From Aporrectodea caliginosa (Eukaryota; Annelida; Clitellata; Crassiclitellata; Lumbricidae): 64,000 bases of DNA. Of the stretch, positions 21,541 to 31,849 are shown one piece after another. The position numbers and the translations under genes were made by a program. Numbering within the stretch: the stretch's first letter is position 1; every line of letters begins with the position of its first letter. The stretch is from NCBI GenBank assembly GCA_020284085.1, contig JACEVL010000482.1, positions 1,460,154-1,524,153 of the forward strand, in the 5' to 3' direction. Under the pieces are notes generated by a model that made no database searches, was not told the origin of the DNA, and saw nothing but the letters and a program-made list of their open reading frames with translations.

Positions 21541-21765
21541 ATTGTCGTGGCCGAGTGGTTAGAGCGCTCGGCCAGTAACGTGGAGAGTACGGGTTCAAGC
21601 CTTGCCCAAGGCAGTTACTGTGTAGTGACCTTGAACAAGTCCTTCCCTCACAGTTGCTCAGTGCCATAGATGTTCTGTCATGTTGTCATGTGTGCACTTC
21701 TGAACTTTTGGAAGGAGGGCTATATCAAATGCAGTTGTACTGTACTGTTAATTACTGTCATTATT
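21541..21765 (+). mobile_element. tRNA-derived SINE
   Basis: The A-box-like GTGGCCGAGTGGTTAGAG and B-box-like GGGTTCAAGCC are typical of a tRNA Leu/Ser-type head. The body has ACCTTGAACAAGTCCTTCC. The 3' end (TGCACTTCTGAACTTTTGG, AAGGAGGGC) is the same as that of the LINE at 1202-1410, as expected when a SINE borrows its partner's 3' tail. Confidence 0.8.
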
Positions 21766-22012
21766 AATACTATTTATTTGATGTAGGAAGGAAGGGAGAG
21801 AGAACTGGAATCAGAATGAGCTAGTTATGAAGAAAGGATGGGAAGAGTATAGGTTGAATAACTGTTAGCTTTTATTCATGATGTACCATATGTAGGCTTA
21901 TTTTAAGTTTGTTAATTAAGAAATAACATTTAGCAAATTAAGCATAATTAGCAGCAGTTACTGTGAGTGGCTGTTGACACCACGTTGTCCAGTGTTCTGT
22001 CATGTAGGCCTA

Positions 22013-22015
<3 letters not shown>

Positions 22016-22090
<75 letters not shown>

Positions 22091-22100
22091 TACTATTATT
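22016..22100. repeat. (TTA)n microsatellite
   Basis: About 25 TTA units with two TAC interruptions at the right end. The poly-Leu frame is an artefact. Confidence 0.95.
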
Positions 22101-22284
22101 ATGTGTAAGAAGACCATTATTATGTTATAGTTTGAAAATAACACTAAAACCAAACATTCATTCATTTCAGAGATTTATATAGCACCCCTTCAAGGTAATC
22201 TACTCAACCTCTGTTAAAGAGAACAATCTTGAGATTAGAGAAGAACGTGGCCACAGGGGCTCTATACATTATTTTGCCATTATT

Positions 22285-22700
22285 GATAGTCTGTTCGTAA
22301 ATGTTGAATTACATTGCGACTTTTAATTATTAGCCTATTACTATAGTAAATAGTAACAGCTTACTGGCACATGAAAAGCAATTGTGTTTATTGTTCCAGG
22401 TTATTTGCTGCTTTGCTGTCCTCCCTGGACTCTACCAGCGGCAAACAACGCAGTCATTCCTTCAGGATACACTACCGGATGAAAAACAACCATGCCTGAT
22501 CCTTGACCACAGTCAAGTCATCACATCTTTGCTATGGCAATCCCTTTGAACTGAGAAATGCCAGCCATGCTTCCACTTTGATTACAGAGGCAGAGAGCAA
22601 TAACGATCCGTTCAACCCATCCGTCGCAATTCCTTCAAGAAGGACTTCTGGACCATACCATTATCTGGTCATGTCCTTTGTTTGGCACAGGTCATCTGTG
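22285..22700 (+). other. Exon-like repeated segment, copy 2
   Basis: Diverged copy of 20638-21072 with the same AG site (TTGTTCCAG|GTTATT). Matching peptide pieces are GLYQRQTTQSFLQDTLPDEK, then after a frameshift PFELRNASH and LITEAESNNDPFNPS. Small deletions break the frame relative to copy 1. Meaning unknown. Confidence 0.35.
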
Positions 22701-22768
22701 GGTGATTGTCAGGGTGAGTTCACACAGAGAGGGCATTATTATGTATAAGAAGACCATTTTTATGTTAT

Positions 22769-23235
22769 AGTTGGTTTGGTATTAGTATTGTTTTCTGCTT
22801 CAGCAACTTTGCTGATTAGATATGTGTTAAGTAGTTTAAGATCACTGACTAAGGGTAGTTTCCTTGGACTATTCCATTTTCGTTCATCAATAGTTTGTCT
22901 AGCTTGTGTTGACACTTGTAATTTCCAGTCTTCTCTGGCAATGTCTAGAAAGTCATCGCACTGTTTCCTTAAATAACTGCACCCTTCACTTACAACCTTT
23001 TCACAAAGATTCTGGGCACATTTTGTCAGTGACTGGCCCAGACGCAGTGCTAATGATGGAACCTTGTATGTGCCAGTTTGACTATCATGTCCAGAAAGAG
23101 CCTTCACTGCATCACATACCACCTCAAATTTTTCCAACGTGAATGCATTCACTTAGGTTCTGAATGTCATGGTCAATGGTACGAAATTTGATTAAAAATC
23201 GTCCAAGTTCTCGCAAACGACATCTTATTTCCTGT
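22769..23235 (-). pseudogene. Transposon-type multicopy ORF fragment
   Basis: The minus frame 22769-23152 has KFEVVCDAVKALSGHD, KVPSLALRLGQSLTKCAQNL and LPLVSDLKLLNTYL. One frameshift upstream (near 23135) is RLRELGRFLIKFRTIDHDIQ. From memory, this pattern (RELGRFL..., FDxVVxAVK, PSLALKLGHSLKKCA, KWNKPQxLPLTxD) belongs to a widespread multicopy family of element-derived proteins in animals, some linked to zinc fingers and tyrosine-recombinase-like elements; I could not check this. It is a broken remnant inside intron 3 of gene B. Confidence 0.5.
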
Positions 23236-23449
23236 TGAGTGTTGACCATGATGGGACAGCCCCTTACGTCCTTTTATGTACAAACGTTTACCAAATTCTA
23301 AGATTGTGCTGTCATTTTGAACAGCCATACCCACTTTTTCATTTTCTACGTGGGTTAAACAGGTGGAGAAGTTCAGAGAATTACTTTATCTGTGTATATA
23401 AACATGATGTATTAAGATGTAGGAATATTTTCTGTTTGTAAACTAAGAA

Positions 23450-24300
23450 CTAACATTTAAAGTTATGCATAATTATTTGCAGCAATTACTGTGAGGGTAA
23501 TTACTGACCGTTCAGCCTGGCCATTGTCTAATTAATGTGCTACCAGAAAGACCTCACTCAATACATGTATGTCAAAACTTGTGTCAACAAATACAATTCT
23601 AAGATGTGCCATTGGTATCAGAACTCGTGCATTATAGCATGTTCAAGATTTTGAGCTTTAAAAAAATATAATGGTGCATTTCTGTTTAGTTATTTCTTGT
23701 TACAACGTCTTGTGTTGGTAACAGAGCTAAGGAAAATTGTTTTTCATTGACTACTTAATATAAGTTGCCTTTATCACCAAGTCCTGATAAGTGGAGACTA
23801 TTGGTGTCATGTACTTTAGAGCTAATGAAAATAATTGCTTTTGTTTATATGCCTAGTTCATGTACTACAAAGTACAAACTATGTACTTACTGACCTTTCA
23901 GCCTGGCCGTTGTCTAATTAATGTGTCTTCAGTTTTTAAATATAGCTAAGTAAGTAAATAAGTAAATATAGCTACACCATAAATGTTCTACAAACTGCTC
24001 TGTATAATGTTCTTTGTTGAGTAATAGCTCTGATACCACAAGGTAATTACTGACCTTTCAGCCTGGCCATTGTCTAATTAATTAATGCATTACCAGAGAG
24101 ACCTCACTGAATACATTTTTTGTCAAAGTTTTTACACTGTTTTGACTGTTTTTACAGTGAGCAACAGAGCTAATGAAAGTTGCTTTTGATTAAATGCCTA
24201 GCTCATGGATAATTATAATTATAGGTTAATTATTGACCTTTCATCCTGGCCGTTGCCTAGTTAATGTGTCTTCAGTTTGCATAAGCAGGTTATTCAAGTG
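23450..24300. repeat. Four degenerate copies of a TTACTGACCTTTCAGCCTGG unit
   Basis: Copies near 23500, 23890, 24050 and 24230 share ACTGACCTTTCAGCCTGGCC and GTCTAATTAATG, separated by 150-400 bp of partly related DNA. Non-coding, irregular spacing; function not evident. Confidence 0.7.
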
Positions 24301-25000
24301 CTAACTGTGATAACATAAGGTCACTCATTATATTCCTACTGTACAATTTGTTAGCATATGCATAAATGGTAGTATATTGCATGCAGCGTTACGTGGAGTA
24401 TCCAGGTTCATGGCTCTCCTGAAATGGCCTCTGTTACATCATTTGTTGAATCCAGGTTACATCAAACTACCCTGCAACTCCAGAACTTTGGCTAGTGTTG
24501 ATTGTGATGTGTAATTAATCAAATAAGTGTGTAATTGATAAATGCTTACATCACTAATGCTGCATGTGGCTTTCTGGTCTTCCCTAGACTCTTAAAGACT
24601 CATTTTTCAACTGTTTGATGGTCTCATTTTTATTCTTATGGTTCAGTTCTGTCTTGTTAAGGTTGTTCAAGTATAAACTGTGTTAATATAAGGTCATATT
24701 CCAACTGCACAATTTGTTAGTATAAGCAAAAAAGGTAGTTATTACATGCTGTGTAGCGTGCAGTATCCAGGTTCAAGTCTCTCCTGAGATTGTCTCTGTA
24801 ACGTCTTTGAGCTTTTGATTGAGCTTGTTCTTAATTTTTTCTTTTGAAAATTATTCTCTGTCTTCGAGAATTGTTGTCAAGTTGATGAATCTGGTTAACA
24901 ACCCTGCAAGCCCCGAACTTTGTCTAGTGTTGATCGTGGTGTTTAATTAATAAAGGGTTACATTACATCACAGTTCCATGCCTTGTTAGAATTGCTGCTA
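24300..25000. repeat. Two copies of a ~360-bp unit
   Basis: 24300-24560 and 24665-24985 share ACAATTTGTTAG, GTATCCAGGTTCA, CTCTCCTGA, ACTTTG-CTAGTGTTGAT and GTGTAATTAAT. An old tandem duplication inside the same repeat field. Confidence 0.7.
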
Positions 25001-25039
25001 AAAAATTTGTTGTTTTAAAATCTGTGTGTGTGTGTGTGT

Positions 25040-25800
25040 GCGCACACTTTACATCTGATCCGAGAACTTATCCTTGTACACACAGCATCATTCTGAGTTC
25101 CAAAGTGGCACTCAGAATGATACTGTGAGCTCATATTATAAATAATTATAAATAATTTTGGTAATGCATTTTTGTAAAGAACATGTTTTTGCTTTAGTGT
25201 GTACTTTCAGACCTTTTTCTGGAGTAATTTTACTAGTAGGATTGTCATGTGTATAGAGCAACTGGTACTGTAGTTTTAAAAATCAGTTTGCAAGTTGTCT
25301 AATGTCAAATTACAATTGCAGTTAAATTTATGCATTATTGTAAAGAATGTTTATGCACTTTGGCATGTGGTTAAAACATGTTTAATGGCATATGTATTAT
25401 GTCCTTAATACTCCTTATAATCATTATTGTAATCTTCCACTACATTTGTGAAGGTCTATGTGTGTCTATGCATGCATTACATCTGATCCGAGAGCTTATC
25501 TTGTACACACAGCATCATTCTGAGTGCCAAAGTTTCAGACCTGCTTGTTGAAGTAATTTCAATGGTTTGTGTGTGTGTGTGTGTGTGCATGCATTACATC
25601 TGGTCTGAGATCCTGGCCTTGTACACACTGCATCAATCTGAGTACCAAGGTGGCACTCGGAATGATGCAGTGAGCTCATTGTAAATAATTTTGTTGCAGT
25701 AATTTCACTGGCGTGTGTGTGCGCGTGTGTGTGTGCATGCATTACATCTGATCCGAGAGCCTGCCTTGTACACACTGCATCAATCTGAGTGCCAATGTTG
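25040..25800. repeat. Four copies of a CATCTGATCCGAGAGC unit with inner hairpins
   Basis: Units near 25050, 25475, 25595 and 25740 each have GCATTACATCTGATCCGAGA, CTTGTACACAC and GCATCA-TCTGAGT. Two also carry the reverse complement ACTCAGAATGAT, giving a hairpin. (GT)n runs separate the units. The His/Thr minus frame at 25515-25775 is an artefact. Confidence 0.75.
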
Positions 25801-26129
25801 TTAAACCTCTTATGGCTACTAGTGTTGATTTTGATGTGTAATTAATAAATGGTTACTTTTCTCTACAGTTCCATGCATTAATGTTTTAGACCTCAATTAC
25901 TGTTTCCAAATGCTGACTTTATGTTATGTCACATCTGTGGCAATTAAAATTCATTTTATTGATTCATTGTGTGCTGTGTGTTGATTTTTATCACATATGC
26001 CTAGTACATGCACACCATTTAGGTGTGATGTCTGTAATTGTATCTGACATTTATAAAGAGCAATTTCAAGAAAGAACTCATCAGAGCCCCAACCCAAACC
26101 AGTTGAATAATGTCGTTTTAAAATATTCA

Positions 26130-26320
26130 TACAGAGGACTTATATAACGCCCTCCAAGATAACCTAATCAGTGGCACTCCCAGTCAAACTCCAGCGATAG
26201 AGAGGAGTTTTCAGATTCTTGTAAAATGTGAATGCAGAGTCTCTAGCGAAAAGAACATGCAGATCTGAAGGAAGATTATTCCACGTGGTCACTGGTCAGC
26301 CCTACCACTGAAAGGCACAA
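26130..26320 (-). mobile_element. LINE 3'-end fragment
   Basis: On the minus strand it reads a TTWNNLPSDLHVLF-type ORF2 C-terminus followed by a GGCGTTATATAAGTCC-type end. It is 5'-truncated and resembles the LINE ends at 5345 and 51881. Confidence 0.55.
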
Positions 26321-26429
26321 CGTTGCATCATGTTCATAGCCTATATGCAAGATATTCCTAAATCAGATCTATGTTGCCTCAAACGCTCGATCCAGCTAGC
26401 TGATACATAGGTTTTCATTGTTGTAACTC

Positions 26430-26935
26430 ACTTCTTATTGGTATTACTGAAGGAGATCTTCATGAACTACAAATTGTTCAGAATTCTCTTGCCAGAGCCG
26501 AAACAAAGAGCACTAAATACCAACGTATAAATACTAAGACATTCACTGCACTGGCTTAATTTGCCATTGAGCACAGAATCCATTAAAAAATCTTATAGTA
26601 GCGGGGGCTGACAGAGATAGACTAGTGATTAAGTTTACTGGCGTTGTGAGTGTCGGTTAGGGTTAGGGTTAGTGTCATCATTAGAAAAGCTGGTACCGTC
26701 CGGCATCCGTGCCGAATGCCCACAGATACTGTATAAATCCGTCAGCCCCGATACTATAAGTTTGCCAAAGTTTGGAAATATGACTGCCCAGAACTGGGTT
26801 CGTTTTACCAATTCTTTAATGTCACTTAGATCTAAACTTTCTTCAAGTTTGCTTATCAATCGCAGCCCGACTTCTGGTTTTTACCGACTGGAATGCGACC
26901 CAGAATGACTGCGCTATATAAGCGTCATTAGATTG
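26430..26935 (+). mobile_element. Degraded LINE fragments
   Basis: 26440-26530 reads GDLHELQIVQNSLARAETKS followed by TKYQRI, an RT thumb/C-terminal motif. The later block (26640-26930) ends GCGCTATATAAGCGTCATTA, a LINE-like 3' terminus. It contains three GGTTAG telomere-like units at 26655-26673. Both parts are interrupted by stops. Confidence 0.5.
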
Positions 26936-27454
26936 GATTTGTACATGAACAAATAATACACCAAACTAATCATTTTTGTTTGATGTTATTATATTATTAA
27001 TATGATTTTTTCGTGCAGGCAAACTTTATTAAATGCAGGCTTAAATAAAATTTAATTATTATCATTAGCATTATTTACGCTAATAATATTTCGATGTCGG
27101 CTTGGCTATACGGAGTTAGCTATGGGAGTGTGAATTTGCCTGCAGCGCGTCCGAGAACCTCAAACACACGTACGTTGCTATGCGTGCTTCTAATTTTCTT
27201 ATTTTAAAATGTACGCCCTTTATACAGAAAGCGAGAACGCTCTCGGAACGACGATCTCGGATATGATGCAATGTATGTTATTGGTTATAATTAAAATTGG
27301 GGGCGGTGTATCTTTTCCATTAACCTCCAGTGATTGGCTACTCATCCTGACGAACATTTTGATATAAAACTTTTGATGGTAGCTATAGGCTAAAGGCACG
27401 TTCTCAGTCTGGATACAGAAGGTCATGCTCTCGGATGTGCATTAGAGGCATGTA

Positions 27455-27718
<264 letters not shown>

Positions 27719-27739
27719 GAAAGGTGCCACACAGATTAC

Positions 27740-27907
27740 CTGCAGGTGGCTGACAATAGGCAAAGACTCTGCCGGTCATGAGGCAACCAGTATTGAGTGC
27801 ATACTTGATGGTCTGCATGCAGTTGTAGTAAATGACTCCGTTCAGTGAAAATGGAAACGAGCAGCACTGCTCAGGAACCATTTTGAAGGCGGAAGTGTCG
27901 GCAACAG
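27740..27907 (-). CDS. Gene B exon 3: fibronectin type II-like module
   Basis: 168 nt, acceptor TTAAG at 27908, donor CTGCAG|GTAATC at 27739, phase 1 at both ends. Reads [50 protein letters not shown] and YC. Relative to A the framework is identical from CCSFPF to YYNC, and most changes sit between the third and last cysteines. The adjacent sense-strand (CA)n may affect donor use; that is inference. Confidence 0.85.
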
Positions 27908-28547
27908 CTTAACCAGTCAACAGACAGAGAAATTATCTTTATGAACTTATCTTTATGCTTCATTTAAACTCCGATAGAAATTATCTTTATCGTTAATAGT
28001 ATCAGCATCTTTATTGTTGCCCTATCATTATCATTAAAATTATCACTAACATTATTGTTATAGCTGTTTTTTCATCATAAGTTTTATAATAGCATACGTC
28101 ATCCTTATTGTTTTTATTCTTACACTTTTATTTCGGTATGTATGTATTTATTTTTATGCCTGCGTGTATATATTTTGTGACATGTATACCTGCATGTGTT
28201 TATTCATGCATGCATGCATAAATATATGTATGTATGTATGCATTTGTGTATGCATGTATGTATGGATGCATTTGTGTATGTATGCATGTATGAGTGTGTG
28301 AATGTATTTTATACCTGTATATCTGTACGTGTGTCTGTATGTAGGTGCATGGCAGAAATGCTGAATTTTAATGGAAGACTGTTCTGGTATGAAGTAAAAT
28401 GATGGTCTTGGTTATGGTTAGATGAAAGCATTTTATCCATCTCGCCATCCTCTCTTAGAGAGAATCTACTATTCTACGTATATAGGCATCCATGTCCAAA
28501 TGGATGATAGAGCACTAACTTCTCGACATCAATCTTCTCTTAATATA

Positions 28548-29517
28548 CACCGTGAGGCATAAAAAAGGAAGCCCCTACAAAATCGTTATTATTTTTAACA
28601 ATATTCAAACAATGTCAATGAAATTCATGAAATTTATAGCTAAATAGCAGGCAATGTAAAAAAATTTACAGTTTGTACTCAAACTGTCCGCCTTCAGCTT
28701 CTACGCATGCGCGAAGTCGCTTGCACCATTCACGCACCGCAGTTGCCTTTTGTTGCGTCGCTACCCAGCTAGTCTAGTGCATTTCATCTGGTTTACTGAC
28801 GAAAAATTATTCACAGTTGCTTCTCCTAGCAATGCTCAAAATTATCGTCTGTATGTAGCAGTTGGAACTCAAAAGAGTGATATTGCAGCCGACCGCCTTT
28901 TACGCACACGTCCGACGTTTAGCAAATCCCTGATGGTGTCAGTCGGTGTTTCTTCTCTGGGGCGCACGTCAATTCACTTCGTTGAACCGGGGGTAAAAAT
29001 CAATGGCCAATACTACAGAGATGTTTACTCATGGAAGACCTTCTACCTGAAATTCGATAATTCTCTGAATTTTACATTTTCCAGCAAGATGGTGCTCCAG
29101 CGCACAGAGCTCGAGAAACGGTAGCACTTCTGACGAATGAAACTTCTGACTTCATAATTCCAACACTATCACCCCCTAACATCCCAGATCTGAATCCCGT
29201 AGATTATAAAATATGGGGATGCATGCAGGAAATGGTGTACAAAACAAAGGTCCGTGATGTTGAAGATCTTCGTAAGCGAATCATACAAGCTTGGAACGAT
29301 CTTGACCAACGAATTATTGACTCGGCGGTGCGTGAATGGCGCAAGCGACTTCGCGCATGAGTAGATGCTGAAGGCGGACAGTTTGAGTACAAATTATAAG
29401 TGTTTTCATATTGCCTGCTATTTAGCTATAAATTTAATGAATTTCATTGACATTGTTTGAATATTGTTAAAAATAATAACGATTTTGTAGGGGCTTCCTT
29501 TTTTATGCCTCACGGTG
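28548..29517 (+). mobile_element. Tc1/mariner-type element with rearranged left end
   Basis: 970 bp flanked by TA, with inverted ends CACCGTGAGGCATAAAAAAG. The inverted repeats are about 190 bp long, and the left one includes the reverse complement of the last transposase codons (GCGCGAAGTCGCTTGC against GCAAGCGACTTCGCGC). So the original 5' end was replaced by an inverted copy of the 3' end. It lies in intron 2 of gene B and is absent from A and C. Confidence 0.88.
28750..29360 (+). pseudogene. Mariner-like transposase remnant
   Basis: Catalytic-domain motifs in order: FIWFTDEKLFTV (first Asp), then after a frameshift near 29085 FQQDGAPAHRARE (second Asp) and SPPNIPDLNPVDYKIWG (third acidic position), ending EWRKRLRA and a stop at 29358. 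The N-terminal DNA-binding part is missing. Neither the frame nor the N-terminus is intact, so it is non-functional. Confidence 0.85.
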
Positions 29518-29897
29518 TATATTCGTTTATTGAGAAAAACAATCTGAAAAAGACGCAGAAATGCTAACATGAGTGATAATGGATAATTAAAGTTCATTAG
29601 AAGATTTTAAAATAAACTAATAAATAGTTTTATATAATGATCTGGGAATAAATTGAGAGTTGTCCTTGGGTGGGAGAATATGGTTGTGTGCTCTAGCTCT
29701 TAATTGGTGAGAGGAGAGGGTTCGGAGTGGAGGTAGAAGTTGGTGGGTTGCTTGGGGTTGTGTAATATGTCGCGACTTTTTCTTCATCTTCTAGTCAACT
29801 CTCTTATCTGCTTATTATTTCATACTATCTGTTTTGATATTACCTTCTTAATAGTACATGTAGAAGCAATATTGGAAGTAGTCGAATTTAGTCGTAC

Positions 29898-29934
29898 CTT
29901 TAACAGATGGACATATTTCATCATTGACGTTGTC
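29898..29934 (-). CDS. Gene B exon 2: 37-nt micro-exon
   Basis: Acceptor TTTCTCTGCAG at 29935 and donor AAAG|GTACGAC at 29897. Encodes DNVNDEICPSVK plus one base, phase 0 in and phase 1 out. Length, Cys and CPSVK are the same as in A. The joined B reading frame is 309+37+168+593 nt = 368 codons plus stop. Confidence 0.8.
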
Positions 29935-30064
29935 CTGCAGAGAAACCAAAACAGATTCTTTATGTTAATTGGCATGAATTTCATGTAAACTATACCTAAT
30001 ACTACTACAACTACTTCTACTGTGTCTGCCTCGACTACTGCCAATATTACTTACTTCTACTACC

Positions 30065-30570
30065 AAGGAATTGAGCTCGGCTTTTAGCTGTGTTGACCAT
30101 AACATACTCCTCCGGCGCCTATTTACGTCATTTGGTGTGGTGAATCAACCTCTTGAATGGCTTCGCTCCTTCTTATCGAAGCGCACCAATTTGGTCGCCT
30201 CTTTGGTACTTCCGGATCTGTCTGGGTTCCTGCCCGTTTGCGGTACCGCAGGGTTCTGCTCTGGGACCGCTGCTTTACGTTATTTAGGCCTATACGTCCA
30301 GCATAGGGCCATTCTGTAGTATTTTTCATCGGCTTTATGGTGAAAATGTTCAGACGTATACCCACTGCCTCTCTGACAGTGCTCTGACGGTGTCATGCTA
30401 TGGATACTCTGGCTGGCTGGTTAGCCTCTAATCGCCTCCTACTTAATACTGCAAAGACTTAATTCACTTGTCTGAGTGGAATTAGGCGACTGGCGGTGTT
30501 CACGTTTCACGTTACCTTCTATGATTCTGTCCGGGATTTAGGTGTTACACTGGATGAAAAACTTCATTAT
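30065..30570 (+). mobile_element. Degraded LINE reverse-transcriptase fragment
   Basis: RT palm pieces: SSAFSCVDHNILLRRLF and EWLRSFLSKR (motif A region), then after frameshifts VQTYTHCL, LAGWLASNRLLLNTAKT and SVRDLGVTLD. These match the intact LINE at 61381. It is inserted in intron 1 of gene B; the sequence on its right resumes homology with 11830 in gene A. Confidence 0.75.
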
Positions 30571-30847
30571 TATTATCCTTACTATTAATAATACTATTTT
30601 CTTATCATCATCGATATCTTAATCATCATAATTTTTTTATTATTCATACAATCTACATTGCATCATCATGCGAACACAGGAGACCAGTATCCCTTACACA
30701 AGAGCATTCATCAGAAAAATCAGACCATTTCGGTATGTCCAACATTTAATACAGAATAAAAAAATTCTAGGTCCATAATGGCCACACAGAACGGCCAAAA
30801 GATAATGTCCCTAAGTCTCATGTATGTTCAATCAAAGGAGTGCTAAC

Positions 30848-31156
30848 CTGGAAATATTCGCACGTTGTATTGATCACAAAGTTGATCGGAATGTAGTCAA
30901 AAAGTTGGCACTGGTTGTTTTCGGCGAGAACATTGTAACCGGTGCAGTTTGGTTCCATGTGACACTTCCAGGAACACAAAACGGACGATGGAACACACTT
31001 TGGAACTGAGGATATCGCTTCAATGGGAAAGACCTTCGCAGGTGAATCCACGGCGCATGGAGAAACTCCGTTGGAGATTTCCTGCTTTTGAAAGGTTCCA
31101 AGAGTTGCTGGGACCAGCGATATGAAAATTAGCAAGTAAGTGCTAGATGATGCCAT
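30848..31156 (-). CDS. Gene B exon 1: signal peptide and PAN/apple-like domain
   Basis: 103 residues, phase 0 end at CAG|GTTAGC. I chose the ATG at 31156 (MASSSTYLLIF...VPATLG, a clear signal peptide). An in-frame ATG 18 codons upstream (31210) exists in B and C but not in A, and would put a polar stretch before the signal. Motifs: SPCAVDSPAKVFPIE, CSWKCHMEPNCTGYNV, NQCQLFDYIP, TTCEYFQ. Introns of gene B are 913, 1990 and 9918 bp. Predicted secreted. The lack of stops and full phase agreement suggest it is functional. Confidence 0.88.
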
Positions 31157-31449
31157 CTTCGTCGCATTAAATTGTAAAAGTACCTCACAGAGAATGTTCT
31201 CCGCTTGCATTTATTATCAGTTTCCACGGATTATTAAAGTAACTGTAAAGGATGTCTAAAGTCGATGAAGGTCATGCTTCATATAATCTGGTTTCGGTCC
31301 ACTCACTTGTTGTCACGGCTGCTGCATAAAAGTGACACAAAACTTCCGGTAATCAATGCGTTGTTTATAAGCCCATCTGCCGCGGAAAAAAATAGCAGGC
31401 AAGCCTCGCGAAATGAATTCGTTTAATGCAGGAATGTCAAAGGTCCCGG

Positions 31450-31786
31450 TGTCCCGAGATATTCTATCCCCCTAAAGCATATCCCCCGGATGGAATAAAC
31501 CGGTTTAGAGTATTCGGGGGATAAACCATTCTATCTTCATCGTCATACGCGTCACGATAGCCAAGACGAAAATCCAGTCAAAATAACCAAAAAGGAAGTA
31601 AATTAATTTCAGGTCGACGTACAAACTAAAGATAGGCCTACGCAACTTAAAATATTTTATTTGTACAATAAATCTAAACAGTACGACTGAAAAATACTCA
31701 GAAACCGCCAAAAACGCAAAATAAACCGAATACTCCATTTCGCTAAGGGGGGATACTCATGTATGGGGATACTCTATTTCGTGACA
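31450..31786. mobile_element. CCGG-target element, intact
   Basis: 337 bp with inverted ends TGTCCCGAGATATTCTATCC and TGTCACGAAATAGAGTATCC (reverse complement) and CCGG on both sides (31446-31449, 31787-31790). The matching site in gene C (about 49188) has a single CCGG and no insertion. The 77-codon minus frame is a by-product. It sits about 290 bp upstream of the exon 1 ATG of gene B. Confidence 0.88.
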
Positions 31787-31849
31787 CCGGCTCGCGGGGC
31801 ATTTCTCGCCCGGCGGCGATGTTTTTCTGACCCGCGGAGTCTTGCTTGA

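Noticed and set aside
21541..21615. Functional tRNA gene
   Set aside because: The A and B boxes are tRNA-like, but the acceptor stem does not close and the sequence runs into a SINE body with a LINE-like tail.
26655..26673. Interstitial telomere (TTAGGG) repeat
   Set aside because: Only three units, inside degraded LINE sequence; too short to mean a fusion or telomere event.
31157..31210. Upstream ATG as the true start of exon 1 in B and C
   Set aside because: It would place 18 mostly polar residues before the signal peptide, and gene A lacks it; the downstream ATG has the same CGACGAAG context in all copies.
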